Notes under the pieces: model-generated
Told to the model about the DNA's origin: nothing
Database searches by the model: none
What the model saw: only the letters and a program-made list of their open reading frames with translations
Position numbers and translations under genes: made by a program
Shown here: piece after piece, positions 27,177-36,219 of the stretch
Layout: each line of letters begins with the position of its first letter
Position numbering within the stretch: the first letter of the stretch is position 1
Assembly: GCA_944390905.1 (NCBI GenBank)
Contig: CALXRR010000011.1
Location: 1 to 38,478, forward strand
DNA: 38,478 bases
Source: an uncultured Alphaproteobacteria bacterium
GTDB lineage: Bacteria > Pseudomonadota > Alphaproteobacteria > RF32 > CAG-239
Direction: 5' to 3'

Positions 27177-28565
27177 ATGGAAGCTATTAATTCTAAAAAG
27201 TTGGCAGAGATTGTGTATTCAACCTCGAACGTGATTGATGCCGATATTCGCGAAATTGTTACAGACAGTCGAAAAGCCCATAAGACTTGTGCCTTTGTCG
27301 CGATTAAAGGTGAAAAGTTTGACGGGCATGATTTTGTTAAACAGGTAATCGAGCAGGGGTGTCCGGTGGCGATTGTCTCCCGCTTGCTTAAAGATGTGCC
27401 GGCGGTGCGGCAAATCGTGGTGACTGATACTTTGGAGGCTTATGGCAGAATCGGGGCCTATAATCGCAGCCGCTTTAATGGTAAAGTTATCGGTTTGACC
27501 GGAAGTGCCGGAAAAACCACTACCAAAGAGGAGATAAAATTTGTTTTGAGCCGCTTTGCCGATGTTTATGCAACCGAGGGAAACCATAATAATCAGGTCG
27601 GGGTGCCGGAGACTTTATGTAATTTGAACCTGACGGCTGATTATGCCGTGATTGAAATGGGAATGAGCGCAAAAGGTGAAATTGCTCAGCTGACATCATG
27701 GGTGAAGCCGGATATTGCCCTGATTACCAATGTGTATCCGATGCATATTGAGTTTTTTGAAAATTTTAAGGGGATTGCCGAGGCTAAGGCGGAGATTTTT
27801 GAAGGTTTGAAAAAAGGCGGAACCGCGATTATCAACGGTGATACCAATTATGCGGATTTGTTGGTGGCCAGAGCAGATGAAAAAAAAGCAAACGTGATTT
27901 TGTTCGGCTCGGCCAATGAACCGGAGGTTAGCCCATTAAACGGCGGAAAATGCTTGGTTAAGGCAAATATCGGCGGTAAAAAAGTTGAGTTTGAGTTAGC
28001 GGAGAGCGGTGAACACCATGTGGCTAATGCTTTATGCGTATTGAGTGTTGTGGAAGCTTTGGGGCTGGATGTGAGCCGTGCTGCCGCCATGCTTAAAGAT
28101 TTTGGTTCTTTGCCGGGGAGGGGGCAGAAAAGACTGCTGCACTTGCCTAAAGGCGGAGAATTTATCTTGATTGATGATAGCTATTCAGGGCAGCCGGAAG
28201 CTATGCGGTTGGCGATTGAGGCCTTGCATAAAATGCCGCGCAAAAACGGAGGCCGCAAAATTGCCGTGTTAGGTAAAATGGCGGAGCTTGGGGATTTGTC
28301 CAAACAGAAGCATATTGAAATCGGGCAGGCGTTGCGCAATACTGATATTGACGTGGTGGTCGGGGTTTGTCCGGAGATGAAGGATATGTTGATGCAGCTG
28401 GATACGACCAAAGAAGCTCATTATTTTGAAAATAATGATGGTTTAGATGAATTTTTGTTAAATAACCTATTGCAAAATAATGATATTGTCCTTATAAAAG
28501 GAGCAAGATATTCTTCAAAATTGTATCAGGTAGCGGAAGCTCTGATAAAACAGGGAGAAAAATAG
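27177..28565 (+). CDS. murF: UDP-N-acetylmuramoyl-tripeptide--D-Ala-D-Ala ligase
   Basis: Cytoplasmic ligase of 462 residues that adds D-Ala-D-Ala to UDP-MurNAc-tripeptide in peptidoglycan synthesis. The N-terminal domain has [20 protein letters not shown]. The ATP loop is [14 protein letters not shown] (residues 106-119). Family motifs [16 protein letters not shown] and [13 protein letters not shown] support MurF over other Mur ligases, as do [12 protein letters not shown] (usually DDxYNANP) and [10 protein letters not shown]. It stands outside any division/cell-wall cluster: no murE, mraY or murD is near. A TATAAT at 27143-27148 may be its -10 box. nrdR follows two bases after its stop. Confidence 0.95.
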   Translation: MEAINSKKLAEIVYSTSNVIDADIREIVTDSRKAHKTCAFVAIKGEKFDGHDFVKQVIEQGCPVAIVSRLLKDVPAVRQIVVTDTLEAYGRIGAYNRSRFNGKVIGLTGSAGKTTTKEEIKFVLSRFADVYATEGNHNNQVGVPETLCNLNLTADYAVIEMGMSAKGEIAQLTSWVKPDIALITNVYPMHIEFFENFKGIAEAKAEIFEGLKKGGTAIINGDTNYADLLVARADEKKANVILFGSANEPEVSPLNGGKCLVKANIGGKKVEFELAESGEHHVANALCVLSVVEALGLDVSRAAAMLKDFGSLPGRGQKRLLHLPKGGEFILIDDSYSGQPEAMRLAIEALHKMPRKNGGRKIAVLGKMAELGDLSKQKHIEIGQALRNTDIDVVVGVCPEMKDMLMQLDTTKEAHYFENNDGLDEFLLNNLLQNNDIVLIKGARYSSKLYQVAEALIKQGEK

Positions 28566-28567
28566 TT

Positions 28568-29062
28568 ATGAAATGTCCTTTTTGCGGGTGTGACGATACT
28601 CAGGTGAAAGATTCTCGAAACGCCGATGATAATACCGCTATAAGACGGCGGCGCGAGTGTCCGGAGTGTGGCTCTCGTTTTACGACTTATGAAAGAGTGC
28701 AGCTGCGCGATTTGATTGTTGTTAAGCGGAACGGCGAGAAAGTGCCTTTTGACCGTGATAAGTTGGCGCGCTCAATCAGTTTGGCTGTGCGTAAGCGTCC
28801 GGTCGATGCCGAAAGAGTGGAAAAAGTAGTGAACTCTATTCAGCGGCAATTAGAGATATCCGGCGAAAGTGAGATTTCTTCTAACTTTATCGGTGAAAAA
28901 GTGATGGAGGCTTTGGCTATGCTCGACCATATTGCTTATATCAGGTTTGCCTCCGTATATAAGGATTTTCGCGAGGTGAAGGATTTTGAAGATTTTGTTG
29001 AAACAATTGACCGGTTGGCGAAACCTGAATTGTTTGCCGGTAATGATGTGACTGATAAATAG
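28568..29062 (+). CDS. nrdR: transcriptional repressor NrdR
   Basis: Protein of 164 residues that represses ribonucleotide reductase genes in response to ATP/dATP. The N-terminal zinc ribbon uses CPFCGC and [16 protein letters not shown]. The following ATP-cone domain begins [20 protein letters not shown] and continues through [20 protein letters not shown]. Length is slightly above the usual 150-155. It lies two bases after murF and nine bases before nusB, so the genes are probably cotranscribed. I saw no obvious paired NrdR box in the nearby intergenic DNA. Confidence 0.96.
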   Translation: MKCPFCGCDDTQVKDSRNADDNTAIRRRRECPECGSRFTTYERVQLRDLIVVKRNGEKVPFDRDKLARSISLAVRKRPVDAERVEKVVNSIQRQLEISGESEISSNFIGEKVMEALAMLDHIAYIRFASVYKDFREVKDFEDFVETIDRLAKPELFAGNDVTDK

Positions 29063-29071
29063 AGGGTGATT

Positions 29072-29557
29072 ATGGCTAAGTTTGTTTCTGAAAAAATAAA
29101 AATGAAAACCGAATCTCGTTTGGCCGCGGTTCAGGCTACTTATATGATTGCTTATGGACAGCTGCCGGTTGACCAAGTGATTAAGGATTTTCAAGACGGC
29201 AATGTCGGGCGATATGCTATTGAAGAAGATGAATCTTCTCAAAAAGAAGAAATGGTTGAACTCAACCAAATGGACAAGGAATATTTTGCACAAATCGTGC
29301 GAGAGGTACAGAAAAATAAAGAGGCTTTAGAAAAGTCTTTGTCTATGTATTTGGCAGAGGGATATTCTTTTGAACGTATGGACGGTACTTTGCAAGCGTT
29401 GCTCCTGTGTGCCATGTATGAGATGATTAATACTCAAGACGTGGATGCTAATGTCTTAATCAAAGAATATGTTGATTTGGCTTATGCTTTCTTTTCTAAA
29501 AAAGAGCCTAAGATGGTGAATGCATTGTTAGACCAGATTGCTAAAAGTGTGCGCTAG
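29072..29557 (+). CDS. nusB: transcription antitermination protein NusB
   Basis: All-helical protein of 161 residues that binds boxA RNA with NusE (S10) and supports rRNA antitermination. SRLAAVQATYMIAYGQLPVD is the typical N-terminal helix, and NVLIKEYVDLAYAFFSKKEP plus MVNALLDQIAKSVR the C-terminal signature. The middle (EEDESSQKEEMVELNQMDKE) is longer and more acidic than in E. coli. ATG 29072 is chosen over GTG 29066, which lies within the AGAGGG site. The usual ribH/ribE neighbours are missing; nrdR precedes it directly. Confidence 0.93.
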   Translation: MAKFVSEKIKMKTESRLAAVQATYMIAYGQLPVDQVIKDFQDGNVGRYAIEEDESSQKEEMVELNQMDKEYFAQIVREVQKNKEALEKSLSMYLAEGYSFERMDGTLQALLLCAMYEMINTQDVDANVLIKEYVDLAYAFFSKKEPKMVNALLDQIAKSVR

Positions 29558-29573
29558 GCGGGTGAGGGAAATT

Positions 29574-30083
29574 ATGGCTAAGTTGAAAGTCTATGAATAT
29601 CCTCATCCGATATTGCGAGAGCATGCATCAAAGGTCGAAAAGGTGGACCATGAAACCCGTAAACTGCTGGATGATATGTTGGAGACGATGTATGTGGAGT
29701 CCGGCGTGGGATTGGCGGCGCCGCAGGTCGGAGTGTCAAAGAGAATGCTGGTGATTGATTATGAACGCGATGAAGAAAATCCGGGAAAGCCAATCTATAT
29801 GATTAATCCGGAAATTATTTGGGCTTCAGATGAAAAGGTTTGCGGCGAGGAAGGGTGCTTGTCGGTGCCGGGAATGCGGGCCGAAGTAGAGCGCTTTGCC
29901 AAAGTCAGAGTCCGCTATTTGGATTATCACGGAAAAGAGCAGGAAGTATTGGCCGAGGACTTTTTTGCAATCGTGGTTCAGCATGAAATGGACCATTTAG
30001 ACGGTATCCTCTATATTGACCATTTGAGCAGGTTAAAGCGAAATATGCTGGTTAAAAAACTTGAAAAAAGTCGTGAAAAATAA
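29574..30083 (+). CDS. def: peptide deformylase
   Basis: Metalloenzyme of 169 residues that removes the formyl group from new proteins. All three motifs are complete: GVGLAAPQVG, EEGCLSVPG with the metal-binding Cys, and QHEMDHLDG with the two His and the catalytic Glu. ATG 29574, preceded by GTGAGGGA, is preferred over a TTG at 29538 inside nusB. fmt, the formyltransferase often next to def, is not here. Length is typical. Confidence 0.96.
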   Translation: MAKLKVYEYPHPILREHASKVEKVDHETRKLLDDMLETMYVESGVGLAAPQVGVSKRMLVIDYERDEENPGKPIYMINPEIIWASDEKVCGEEGCLSVPGMRAEVERFAKVRVRYLDYHGKEQEVLAEDFFAIVVQHEMDHLDGILYIDHLSRLKRNMLVKKLEKSREK

Positions 30084-30164
30084 AATTATCTTAATAATTT
30101 GTTGGGAAAATTGCAGTAATATATATCCTAATTGAATTTACACTTGCTTTAAAAGGATTAAAAA

Positions 30165-30794
30165 ATGACGGTAAGAAGCGCTTTTGAGGTATATAACAAT
30201 ACATTGGTGCCGATGGTTGTTGAGCAGACATCTCGCGGGGAGAGGTCTTTTGATATTTATTCTCGTTTGCTCAAGGAAAGAATCATCTTTTTGACCGGTG
30301 AGGTGAATGATGAGGTGTCTTCCTTGGTGTGTGCTCAGTTGTTGTTTTTGGAATCTGAAAATCCTAAAAAAGATGTGTATATGTACATTAACTCTCCGGG
30401 AGGTGTGGTAACATCCGGTTTGGCTATGTATGACACCATGCAATATATCAGCTGTGATGTGCATACCTTATGTATTGGGCAGGCTTGCTCTATGGGATCG
30501 TTGCTATTGACTGCCGGTGCGCAGGGGAAGCGTTTTGCTTTGCCCAACTCCAGAATTATGATCCATCAGCCAAGCGGTGGTGCGCAAGGAAAAGCTTCAG
30601 ATATTGAAATTCAGGCTAATGAAATCCTGAAAATGAAACGCGCGTTGAATAATTTGTATGTTAAGCATACGGGGCAGAAGCTTAGCGTGATTGAAAAAGC
30701 TATGGACAGAGATAATTTTATGAGCCCGGAAGAGGCTTTGAAGTTCGGACTAATCGACCAGATTGTAGCTAATCGTGATGAAATTAAAAAGTAA
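30165..30794 (+). CDS. clpP: ATP-dependent Clp protease proteolytic subunit
   Basis: Serine protease subunit of 209 residues that forms the double-heptamer chamber. The catalytic triad is intact: Ser109 in [11 protein letters not shown], His134 in [12 protein letters not shown], Asp183 in [12 protein letters not shown]. The N-terminal [20 protein letters not shown] is a near-universal match. It pairs with clpX nine bases downstream. An 81-base gap after def, with AT-rich DNA, probably contains its promoter; I could not define the boxes. ClpXP in Alphaproteobacteria degrades cell-cycle and stress regulators. Confidence 0.98.
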   Translation: MTVRSAFEVYNNTLVPMVVEQTSRGERSFDIYSRLLKERIIFLTGEVNDEVSSLVCAQLLFLESENPKKDVYMYINSPGGVVTSGLAMYDTMQYISCDVHTLCIGQACSMGSLLLTAGAQGKRFALPNSRIMIHQPSGGAQGKASDIEIQANEILKMKRALNNLYVKHTGQKLSVIEKAMDRDNFMSPEEALKFGLIDQIVANRDEIKK

Positions 30795-30803
30795 GGTAAA
30801 ATT

Positions 30804-32084
30804 ATGAGCGATAAAAAAGACAACGATAAAAACGAAATTTTGCATTGTTCGTTTTGCGGCAAAAGCCAGGATGAAGTCAAAAAGCTGGTGGCCGGACGCG
30901 GTGTATATATTTGTGATGAGTGTATTGAAGTCTGTATCAATATTGTGGCCGATGAGCTGAGCGAAATGGAGCAAGGTGCAGGTGGTAATTCTGCTGAGAA
31001 TTTGCCGACGCCTTCCAAAATCAAAGAATTTTTGGACCAATATGTTATCGGGCAGGATTATGCTAAAAAAGTGCTGTCGGTAGCAGTTTATAATCACTAT
31101 AAACGTTTGAACAGCAAAAAGGTTAATAAAGATATTGATATCCAGAAGTCAAACGTTATTCTTATCGGCTCAACCGGTAGCGGTAAAACCTTGCTGGCTC
31201 AGACTTTGGCCAAGATTTTGGATGTGCCTTTTGCTATTGCCGATGCTACGACTTTGACCGAAGCCGGATATGTTGGTGAAGATGTTGAAAATATTATTTT
31301 GAAGCTGGTGCAGAACGCTAATTATGATATCGAAAAAGCCCAGCGCGGTATTGTTTATATTGATGAAATCGACAAGATTACCCGCAAGTCTGACGGGCCG
31401 TCAATTACGCGTGATGTATCCGGTGAAGGTGTGCAGCAGGCTTTGCTCAAAATTATTGAAGGCACGGTTGCCAATGTGCCGCCGCAAGGTGGGCGTAAAC
31501 ATCCGCAGCAAGAGTTTTTGCATGTGGATACAACCAATATCTTGTTTATTTGCGGTGGGGCTTTTGCCGGTTTGGAAAAAATCGTAGCTCATCGCGGTTC
31601 TGACACTTCTATTGGTTTTGGAGCTAAGGTGGAGGCGCCGGAAGACAAAGGTATCGGTGAGATTATTAAAGACGTGCAGCCGGAGGATTTGCTGAAATAT
31701 GGTTTGATTCCGGAGTTTGTCGGACGTTTGCCGATTATTGCGACTTTGGGTGATTTGAATGAAGATGCTTTGGTGAAGGTTTTGACCGAGCCGAAAAATG
31801 CTTTGGTTAAGCAGTACTCTACGCTGTTTGAGATGGAAGGTGTTAAGCTGACCATTACCGATGAGGCATTGCGTGCTATTGCTAAAAAAGCGATTGAGCG
31901 TAAAACCGGAGCCCGTGGATTGCGCGCCATTATGGAAGATAATCTGTTGGAATTGATGTATGATATTCCGGATATGAAAGATGTGGTGGAAATCATTATC
32001 AATGAAAAAGTGATTAATGATGGTGCTGAGCCGGAGTTTGTGAAAGGCAAACGTGAAGTTGCCGAGCAAGAAAAGACGGCTTAA
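30804..32084 (+). CDS. clpX: ATP-dependent Clp protease ATP-binding subunit ClpX
   Basis: AAA+ unfoldase of 426 residues that feeds ClpP. The N-terminal zinc-binding domain uses CSFCGK and ICDECIEVC. Walker A is [12 protein letters not shown], Walker B is [10 protein letters not shown], the RKH-type pore loop is [10 protein letters not shown], and the sensor-2 region ends [29 protein letters not shown] is a strong family match. It is followed by a terminator, so lon, a frequent next gene in Proteobacteria, is not linked. Confidence 0.98.
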   Translation: MSDKKDNDKNEILHCSFCGKSQDEVKKLVAGRGVYICDECIEVCINIVADELSEMEQGAGGNSAENLPTPSKIKEFLDQYVIGQDYAKKVLSVAVYNHYKRLNSKKVNKDIDIQKSNVILIGSTGSGKTLLAQTLAKILDVPFAIADATTLTEAGYVGEDVENIILKLVQNANYDIEKAQRGIVYIDEIDKITRKSDGPSITRDVSGEGVQQALLKIIEGTVANVPPQGGRKHPQQEFLHVDTTNILFICGGAFAGLEKIVAHRGSDTSIGFGAKVEAPEDKGIGEIIKDVQPEDLLKYGLIPEFVGRLPIIATLGDLNEDALVKVLTEPKNALVKQYSTLFEMEGVKLTITDEALRAIAKKAIERKTGARGLRAIMEDNLLELMYDIPDMKDVVEIIINEKVINDGAEPEFVKGKREVAEQEKTA

Positions 32085-32107
32085 AAAGTTACTCGTGAGG
32101 GGAGAGA

Positions 32108-32137
32108 AAAGACACTTCAAACGGAGTGTCTTTTTTT
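32108..32137 (+). terminator. intrinsic terminator of clpPX
   Basis: AAAGACACT (32108-32116) pairs with AGTGTCTTT (32125-32133) around an eight-base loop, followed by more T residues. It lies 24 bases after the clpX stop. Confidence 0.9.
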
Positions 32138-32186
32138 ATGAAAAATTTTGCAGATATTTAACTTTTAATGAGTATTATTCCTAAGG

Positions 32187-32192
32187 TATAAT
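32187..32192 (+). promoter_or_regulatory. putative -10 box of the YgiW-like gene
   Basis: A perfect TATAAT lies 19 bases before the ATG. The best -35 at 17-base spacing, TTTAAT (32164-32169), is weak. Confidence 0.4.
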
Positions 32193-32210
32193 TTGTGAAA
32201 GGAATTATCT

Positions 32211-32600
32211 ATGAATAAAAAGATTACATGTTTGTTGGCTTTGGCCGGAGTTTTAGGTGGAGTTTCAGCCGTTTGGGCGCAGGGTGGCTTTAGTGGCCAA
32301 AAAAGCGGGTTTGTCGGCCCTCAGGCCGAACCTAAGGCGGTGAGTGTGGAAGAGGCAAAAAATCTAAATGATGAAGCGAGAGTGTTAATCAAAGGGCATG
32401 TTGTCAGCTCTTTAGGTGATGAGGATTATATGTTCAAAGATGATTCCGGTACAATTAAAGTTGAAATAGATAATGATTTGTGGAAGGGTGTGACAATTAA
32501 GCCTGAAGATAAGGTTGAAATTTTGGGTGAGGTTGATCGCCATATGCAAAAAGAGACATCTATTGATGCTGAAGCAATCGCAATAGTTCCGGCAAAATAG
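32211..32600 (+). CDS. YgiW/YdeI-type periplasmic OB-fold (BOF) protein
   Basis: Exported protein of 129 residues. The signal peptide is KKITCLLALAGVLGGVSAVWA, with cleavage before QGGFSGQ. The mature BOF domain follows the family pattern: FVGPQAEPKAVSVEEAKNLN, VLIKGHVVSSLGDEDYMFKD, GTIKVEIDNDLWKGVTI and ILGEVDRH. Relatives in E. coli take part in tolerance to peroxide, cadmium and antimicrobial peptides; this role is inferred here. It has its own -10 element and a strong terminator, so it is monocistronic. Confidence 0.9.
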   Translation: MNKKITCLLALAGVLGGVSAVWAQGGFSGQKSGFVGPQAEPKAVSVEEAKNLNDEARVLIKGHVVSSLGDEDYMFKDDSGTIKVEIDNDLWKGVTIKPEDKVEILGEVDRHMQKETSIDAEAIAIVPAK

Positions 32601-32605
32601 TTATG

Positions 32606-32637
32606 AAAAAGGGGCTGAAACACAGCCCCTTTTTTTT
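32606..32637. terminator. intrinsic terminator between ygiW-like and terC genes
   Basis: AAAAAGGGGCTG (32606-32617) pairs with CAGCCCCTTTTT (32623-32634) with a five-base loop and a run of T. The A-run on the other side lets it serve the convergent minus-strand terC as well. Confidence 0.9.
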
Positions 32638-32642
32638 GTACC

Positions 32643-33602
32643 TTAAGCATTGCTGCGGGTGCGGTATAATGACATCCATATGCCGCAGAAGAGAATGCTG
32701 AATGTGATTATCAAAGATATTAACGGGGTGATGTCGATGCCGATATAAGGCAAGAAAATCTTAGACCCGATGAATATCAAAATAATGGACAGGGCTTGCT
32801 TCAAATAAGCAAAGCGGTTGACTGCAACTGCCAATAAGAAGTACAACGACCGCAGACCCAAAATGGCAAAAATATTGCTGGTATAAATAATATAGGTATC
32901 TTGGGTAATCAAGAAAATGGCTGGAATACTGTCTATGGCAAAGATGATGTCCATAACCTCAATAATAATTAAGGCAAAGAAGAGGGGGGTTATCATCCAT
33001 TTACCGCCTTTGTGAATGAAAAAGTGTTCGCCGATAATTTCATGAGTTACATGAAAACGACGTCTTATCAGCTTGAAAAGAGGACGTTCTAAAATCGGGG
33101 TTTCTTCCTTTTCGGGCATAAAGATTTTGACGCCGGTATAAATAAGAAATATCGAGAACAGGTACAAAATCCAATGGAAGCGGCTGACTAATTCCGCACC
33201 GATGAAAATCATGATGGCACGCATTACAATAGCACCCAAAACACCCCAGAACAAAACACGGTGTTGGTAGCGGTTGGGAACCTTGAGGCTGGTGAAAACC
33301 AAGGAGATAACAAAAATGTTGTCCATGGAAAGGCTTTTTTCAACCAGATAACCGGTATAGTACAACAGGCCGGCGGAGGTGCCGCGCTCATAAATAATAA
33401 ATAGGCCGAAAATTAGGGCTATGATAATATAATAAGCACTTAATCTAAAGGTTTCGGATAAAGTTGGTTCTTCACTCTTGCGGTGGAATACACACAAATC
33501 CAGAAACAGCAAAACCGTGACGATTATGCCGAAACTTACCCATAACCACGAAGTAGATAAAACCTCGTGCGGGGCGCTGAAAAAATTGATTAGACTTTCC
33601 AT
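32643..33602 (-). CDS. TerC/Alx family membrane protein
   Basis: Inner-membrane protein of 319 residues with about eight hydrophobic segments. The family acidic motifs are present: a membrane Asp in EKSLSMDNIFVISLVF and a second in DIIFAIDSIPAIFLITQD. The Alx branch takes part in manganese export in E. coli, while TerC was named for tellurite resistance; metal transport is inferred from the family. The loop RRFHVTHEIIGEHFFIHKGG is typical. The leader contains a perfect 14-bp inverted repeat but no recognisable yybP-ykoY manganese riboswitch. AGAGAGAGATT lies before the ATG. Confidence 0.92.
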   Translation of the reverse strand: MESLINFFSAPHEVLSTSWLWVSFGIIVTVLLFLDLCVFHRKSEEPTLSETFRLSAYYIIIALIFGLFIIYERGTSAGLLYYTGYLVEKSLSMDNIFVISLVFTSLKVPNRYQHRVLFWGVLGAIVMRAIMIFIGAELVSRFHWILYLFSIFLIYTGVKIFMPEKEETPILERPLFKLIRRRFHVTHEIIGEHFFIHKGGKWMITPLFFALIIIEVMDIIFAIDSIPAIFLITQDTYIIYTSNIFAILGLRSLYFLLAVAVNRFAYLKQALSIILIFIGSKIFLPYIGIDITPLISLIITFSILFCGIWMSLYRTRSNA

Positions 33603-33612
33603 AATCTCTCTC

Positions 33613-33651
33613 TGTTAATGTTAGAATTGCGTATTTGTTCTAACATTAACA
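33613..33651. promoter_or_regulatory. perfect 14-bp inverted repeat before terC
   Basis: TGTTAATGTTAGAA (33613-33626) and TTCTAACATTAACA (33638-33651) are exact inverse complements around an 11-base centre. The inner arm starts 10 bases from the terC ATG. There is no T-tract, so it is not a standard terminator. It may be an operator for a dimeric regulator or an RNA hairpin masking the ribosome binding site. Confidence 0.55.
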
Positions 33652-33679
33652 AGAGGGGGCGTCAAGGAGCGAGGCAAAG

Positions 33680-34279
33680 TTAGCCAAAGGTTTTTATGCG
33701 TTCAGCTAAGGGAAGAAAGTCTTTTTCATCAGGGGTAGCGGTGATATTGCCAAAGGGCATTTGGGCGATGAGTTGCCATTCGGGCGAGATGAGCCATTCT
33801 TTTTGCACAAAAGCGTCAACAAGGGGAGAATAGTGTTGTAGCGAGGCTCCGATATTATGTTCGGCAAAAAGGCACCACAGTGCAAATTGGAGCATGGCGT
33901 TGCTTTGCTCTGACCAAACGGGAAAGTTCCGGCTATATAGCGGGAAGCGGTGTTGGAGGTCTTTGACTGTGGTGGTGTCTTCAAAAAACAAGACGGTACC
34001 GCATCCGGCAGCAAAAGAGGATATTTTTTGCTCGGTGGATTTGAACTTTTCCGCTGGGGTCAGAGCCTTAAGAGCTTGCAGGGTTAAATTCCAAAATTTG
34101 TGGTGCTCATCACCATAGAGGGTGACAACGCGAGCTGATTGGGAGTTGAAGGCTGATGGGGTATACATTACGGCATCTGCTATCAGTGCATTAATCTCCG
34201 CCTGTGAAAGGTCGGGGTGATTGCCTAAGGAGTAGTTCGAGCGTCTGAGTTCTAAAAGTTTGCGAAAATGAGAATCCAT
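33680..34279 (-). CDS. nitroreductase family protein
   Basis: FMN-dependent oxidoreductase of 199 residues. The N-terminal LLELRRSNYSLGN is the FMN-phosphate contact, and DAVMYTPSAFNSQSARVV the conserved nitroreductase segment. WSEQSNAMLQFALWCLFAEH and IGASLQHYSP form the dimer/FMN-binding helix and loop. It ends with QMPFGNITATPDEKDFLPLAERI. It resembles the YdgI/FrhR-like branch; the natural substrate is unknown. AGGAGGAAGAC gives a strong ribosome binding site. It follows marC by 17 bases on the same strand. Confidence 0.9.
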   Translation of the reverse strand: MDSHFRKLLELRRSNYSLGNHPDLSQAEINALIADAVMYTPSAFNSQSARVVTLYGDEHHKFWNLTLQALKALTPAEKFKSTEQKISSFAAGCGTVLFFEDTTTVKDLQHRFPLYSRNFPVWSEQSNAMLQFALWCLFAEHNIGASLQHYSPLVDAFVQKEWLISPEWQLIAQMPFGNITATPDEKDFLPLAERIKTFG

Positions 34280-34296
34280 GTCTTCCTCCTATTTTT

Positions 34297-34905
34297 TTAA
34301 TGTTGGCTTTTTAAAATGCTTTCAATAATAAAAGTAATATTAGTAGTAAAAAGTTTAACTGAGATGGCAAGCAAAATAATTCCAAAGAACTTTTGCAGCA
34401 TGTAGATTCCGCCGGCGCCAAGCAAGCGTTCAAGGTTTTTGGTGAGGCGCAAAACGCCGTAGACAACAAAGCAGTTGAGCAAAATGGCGCAGAGAATGTT
34501 GATGCCGTCGTATTGGGCGCGAATCGAAAGAATCGTGGTCAAGGCGCCGGCACCGGCAATCAATGGAAATACTACCGGAAAAAAGCTGCTGTCTTTGGGC
34601 GAATCTTCGGTGCTTTTGAATATTTCAATATCCAAAATCATCTCTAGTGCCATTACAAAAATAATCAATGAACCGGCGACCGCAAATGATGATATATCAA
34701 CCCCAAACAGCTTTAAAAATGCTTCTCCGACAAAGAAGAAAATAATAAACATTATAAAGGCTAGGCATGCTGTCTTATAAGGAACGACGACTTTGCCGCG
34801 GCGGCGTAATTTCAAAATAATCGGAATCGAACCCGGCATATCTATAATCGCGAAAAGAACGATAAATGCGCTGATGAAATCTTGAAAATTGAATGTTCCG
34901 AACAT
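34297..34905 (-). CDS. MarC family (UPF0056) membrane protein
   Basis: Inner-membrane protein of 202 residues with six predicted membrane segments. FISAFIVLFAIIDMPGSIPI replaces the usual DPIGNIP-type loop. Later segments include FAVAGSLIIFVMALEMI, FPVVFPLIAGAGALTTIL and LGAGGIYMLQKFFGIILLAI, all standard for the family. It was once linked to multiple antibiotic resistance, but this was not upheld; no transported substrate is known. It is divergent from the ROK kinase and probably cotranscribed with the nitroreductase. Confidence 0.92.
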   Translation of the reverse strand: MFGTFNFQDFISAFIVLFAIIDMPGSIPIILKLRRRGKVVVPYKTACLAFIMFIIFFFVGEAFLKLFGVDISSFAVAGSLIIFVMALEMILDIEIFKSTEDSPKDSSFFPVVFPLIAGAGALTTILSIRAQYDGINILCAILLNCFVVYGVLRLTKNLERLLGAGGIYMLQKFFGIILLAISVKLFTTNITFIIESILKSQH

Positions 34906-34957
34906 AGTTTAGCCTCGATTGTGTTTTTTATATGGTCATAAGTTTTTCTTAAGATGT

Positions 34958-34986
34958 TTGTGTATTTATAAAATGTAAACTATATA
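34958..34986 (+). promoter_or_regulatory. putative promoter of the ROK kinase unit
   Basis: A -35 box TTGTGT (34958-34963), a 17-base spacer and a -10 box TATATA (34981-34986). A second TATAAT at 34992-34997 could also serve as a -10. Confidence 0.5.
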
Positions 34987-35028
34987 TAGAATATAATATC
35001 AAAATAATTTATTAACAGAGGAGGCGTA

Positions 35029-35919
35029 ATGTCGGATTTAAAGTTTTTGGCCTTTGATATTGGTGGGACTAAAATTGCTTATGCTATTATTGATGAGCAT
35101 GGAAAAGTTTTGGAACCAGGGGGAAAAGTCTTCACTCCTAAAACGGCTAAGGCGATTTTTGATAAACTAAAAGAGATTGTGCAGGTATATGAAAAAGAAA
35201 TTGATGGAATCGCTATCGCCACGGCTGGTGAGGTTGATCCTCAAAATACCAGAATCGCAGCCTCGGTCGGAAACTTGCCCGAAGGTTATCGCAATACAGA
35301 GTTTACTCGTTTGTCTGCTAAGCCCGTGTATGTGGAAAACGATGCTAATGCCGCAATGTGGGGCGAACTTTATAACGGTGCCGCAAAAGGCTGTAAAGAC
35401 GCGATGTTGGTGGCTATCGGTACCGGTGTCGGTGTGGCTTTTGTGATTGACGGCAAGCTCTTGAAAGGTAAATCAGGTTGTGCCGGTGAAGCTCATTTCC
35501 CCATTAACCGCGGGCATAAGCGCAAATGCACATGCGGTCTGTATGACTGCTATGAGGTATATGCTTCAGGTACGGCTTTGGGGCTTGATGCCAAAGAAGC
35601 CTATAAAGATGAAAATGCCGACAGCCATACCGTGATTAAAGGGATGGAAAAAGGTGATAAATTGGCGACAGAGGTGTTTAACCACTGGCAGCAAGATGTT
35701 ATTGACGGAATTGTCGGCATGGTTAATTTGTTTGACTCTGAAGTGGTAATCCTTTTTGGTTCATTAACCGAGTTTATGGATTTTGATAAAATTGAAAACG
35801 AAGTAAACAAAAGTATTTTCGGCGGGCCCGTCGTCTTGAAAAGAGCCGTGCTGGAAAATAATGCCGCTATGATAGGGGCTACCATCGCTGCCGCACAAAA
35901 ACTTAAAGGAGATCGTTAA
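35029..35919 (+). CDS. ROK family sugar kinase
   Basis: Actin-like ATPase-fold kinase of 296 residues. The phosphate-binding FDIGGTKIAYAIID is at the N-terminus, VENDANAAMWGE carries the catalytic Asp region, and AIGTGVGVAFVIDGKLLKG is the second phosphate loop. The ROK zinc motif is present as CTCGLYDCYE, and GCAGEAHFPIN holds the sugar-binding Glu and His region. The substrate is probably glucose, fructose or an amino sugar and cannot be fixed from sequence. GAGGAGGCG supports the ATG. It abuts the next gene directly, so three genes form one unit. Confidence 0.9.
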   Translation: MSDLKFLAFDIGGTKIAYAIIDEHGKVLEPGGKVFTPKTAKAIFDKLKEIVQVYEKEIDGIAIATAGEVDPQNTRIAASVGNLPEGYRNTEFTRLSAKPVYVENDANAAMWGELYNGAAKGCKDAMLVAIGTGVGVAFVIDGKLLKGKSGCAGEAHFPINRGHKRKCTCGLYDCYEVYASGTALGLDAKEAYKDENADSHTVIKGMEKGDKLATEVFNHWQQDVIDGIVGMVNLFDSEVVILFGSLTEFMDFDKIENEVNKSIFGGPVVLKRAVLENNAAMIGATIAAAQKLKGDR

Positions 35920-36210
35920 ATGTGGGGAATGAATAATCTGTTGTCTTGGCTATTGTTTGCTTTTATCGGTGCCGGTGCCATTGTTTTGTCGGTGTATGTT
36001 TTTGCCTTCTTGTTGCCGTTTGTTTTGTTAATCTTGGCGGCTACGGTACTGATTAATCTGGGGCGGTATTTTTATATGCGCTATAAACTTAAAGGATATT
36101 TAGAAAATTTTATGGCTAAGCCGAGCAAACAGAATCGCCGCTCAGCTAAACATGATGATGTGATTGATGTGGAATATGAAGTCGTTGATGACGGAAAGTC
36201 AAAAAAATAG
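35920..36210 (+). CDS. small membrane protein, unknown
   Basis: Protein of 96 residues. Two hydrophobic segments (LLSWLLFAFIGAGAIVLSVY; VFAFLLPFVLLILAATVLI) are followed by a basic stretch (YFYMRYKLKGYLENF) and an acidic tail (DDVIDVEYEVVDD). I recognise no family. The start ATG immediately follows the ROK kinase TAA, and AAGGAGATCG inside that gene serves as the ribosome binding site. The EYEVVDD tail resembles those of several small alphaproteobacterial membrane proteins, but no function follows from it. Confidence 0.75.
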   Translation: MWGMNNLLSWLLFAFIGAGAIVLSVYVFAFLLPFVLLILAATVLINLGRYFYMRYKLKGYLENFMAKPSKQNRRSAKHDDVIDVEYEVVDDGKSKK

Positions 36211-36219
36211 GGAATATAT

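Noticed and set aside
30705..30720. Possible loss of the ClpP catalytic aspartate
   Set aside because: Alignment by eye with the E. coli sequence places the catalytic Asp at Asp183 in DRDNF, so the triad is intact.
31401..32120. Minus-strand frame of 239 residues opposite clpX
   Set aside because: Antisense shadow of clpX; composition is biased and the terminator lies within its start region.
33603..33679. yybP-ykoY manganese riboswitch before the TerC/Alx gene
   Set aside because: The leader is only about 77 bases and lacks the conserved elements I would expect; only a simple dyad is seen.
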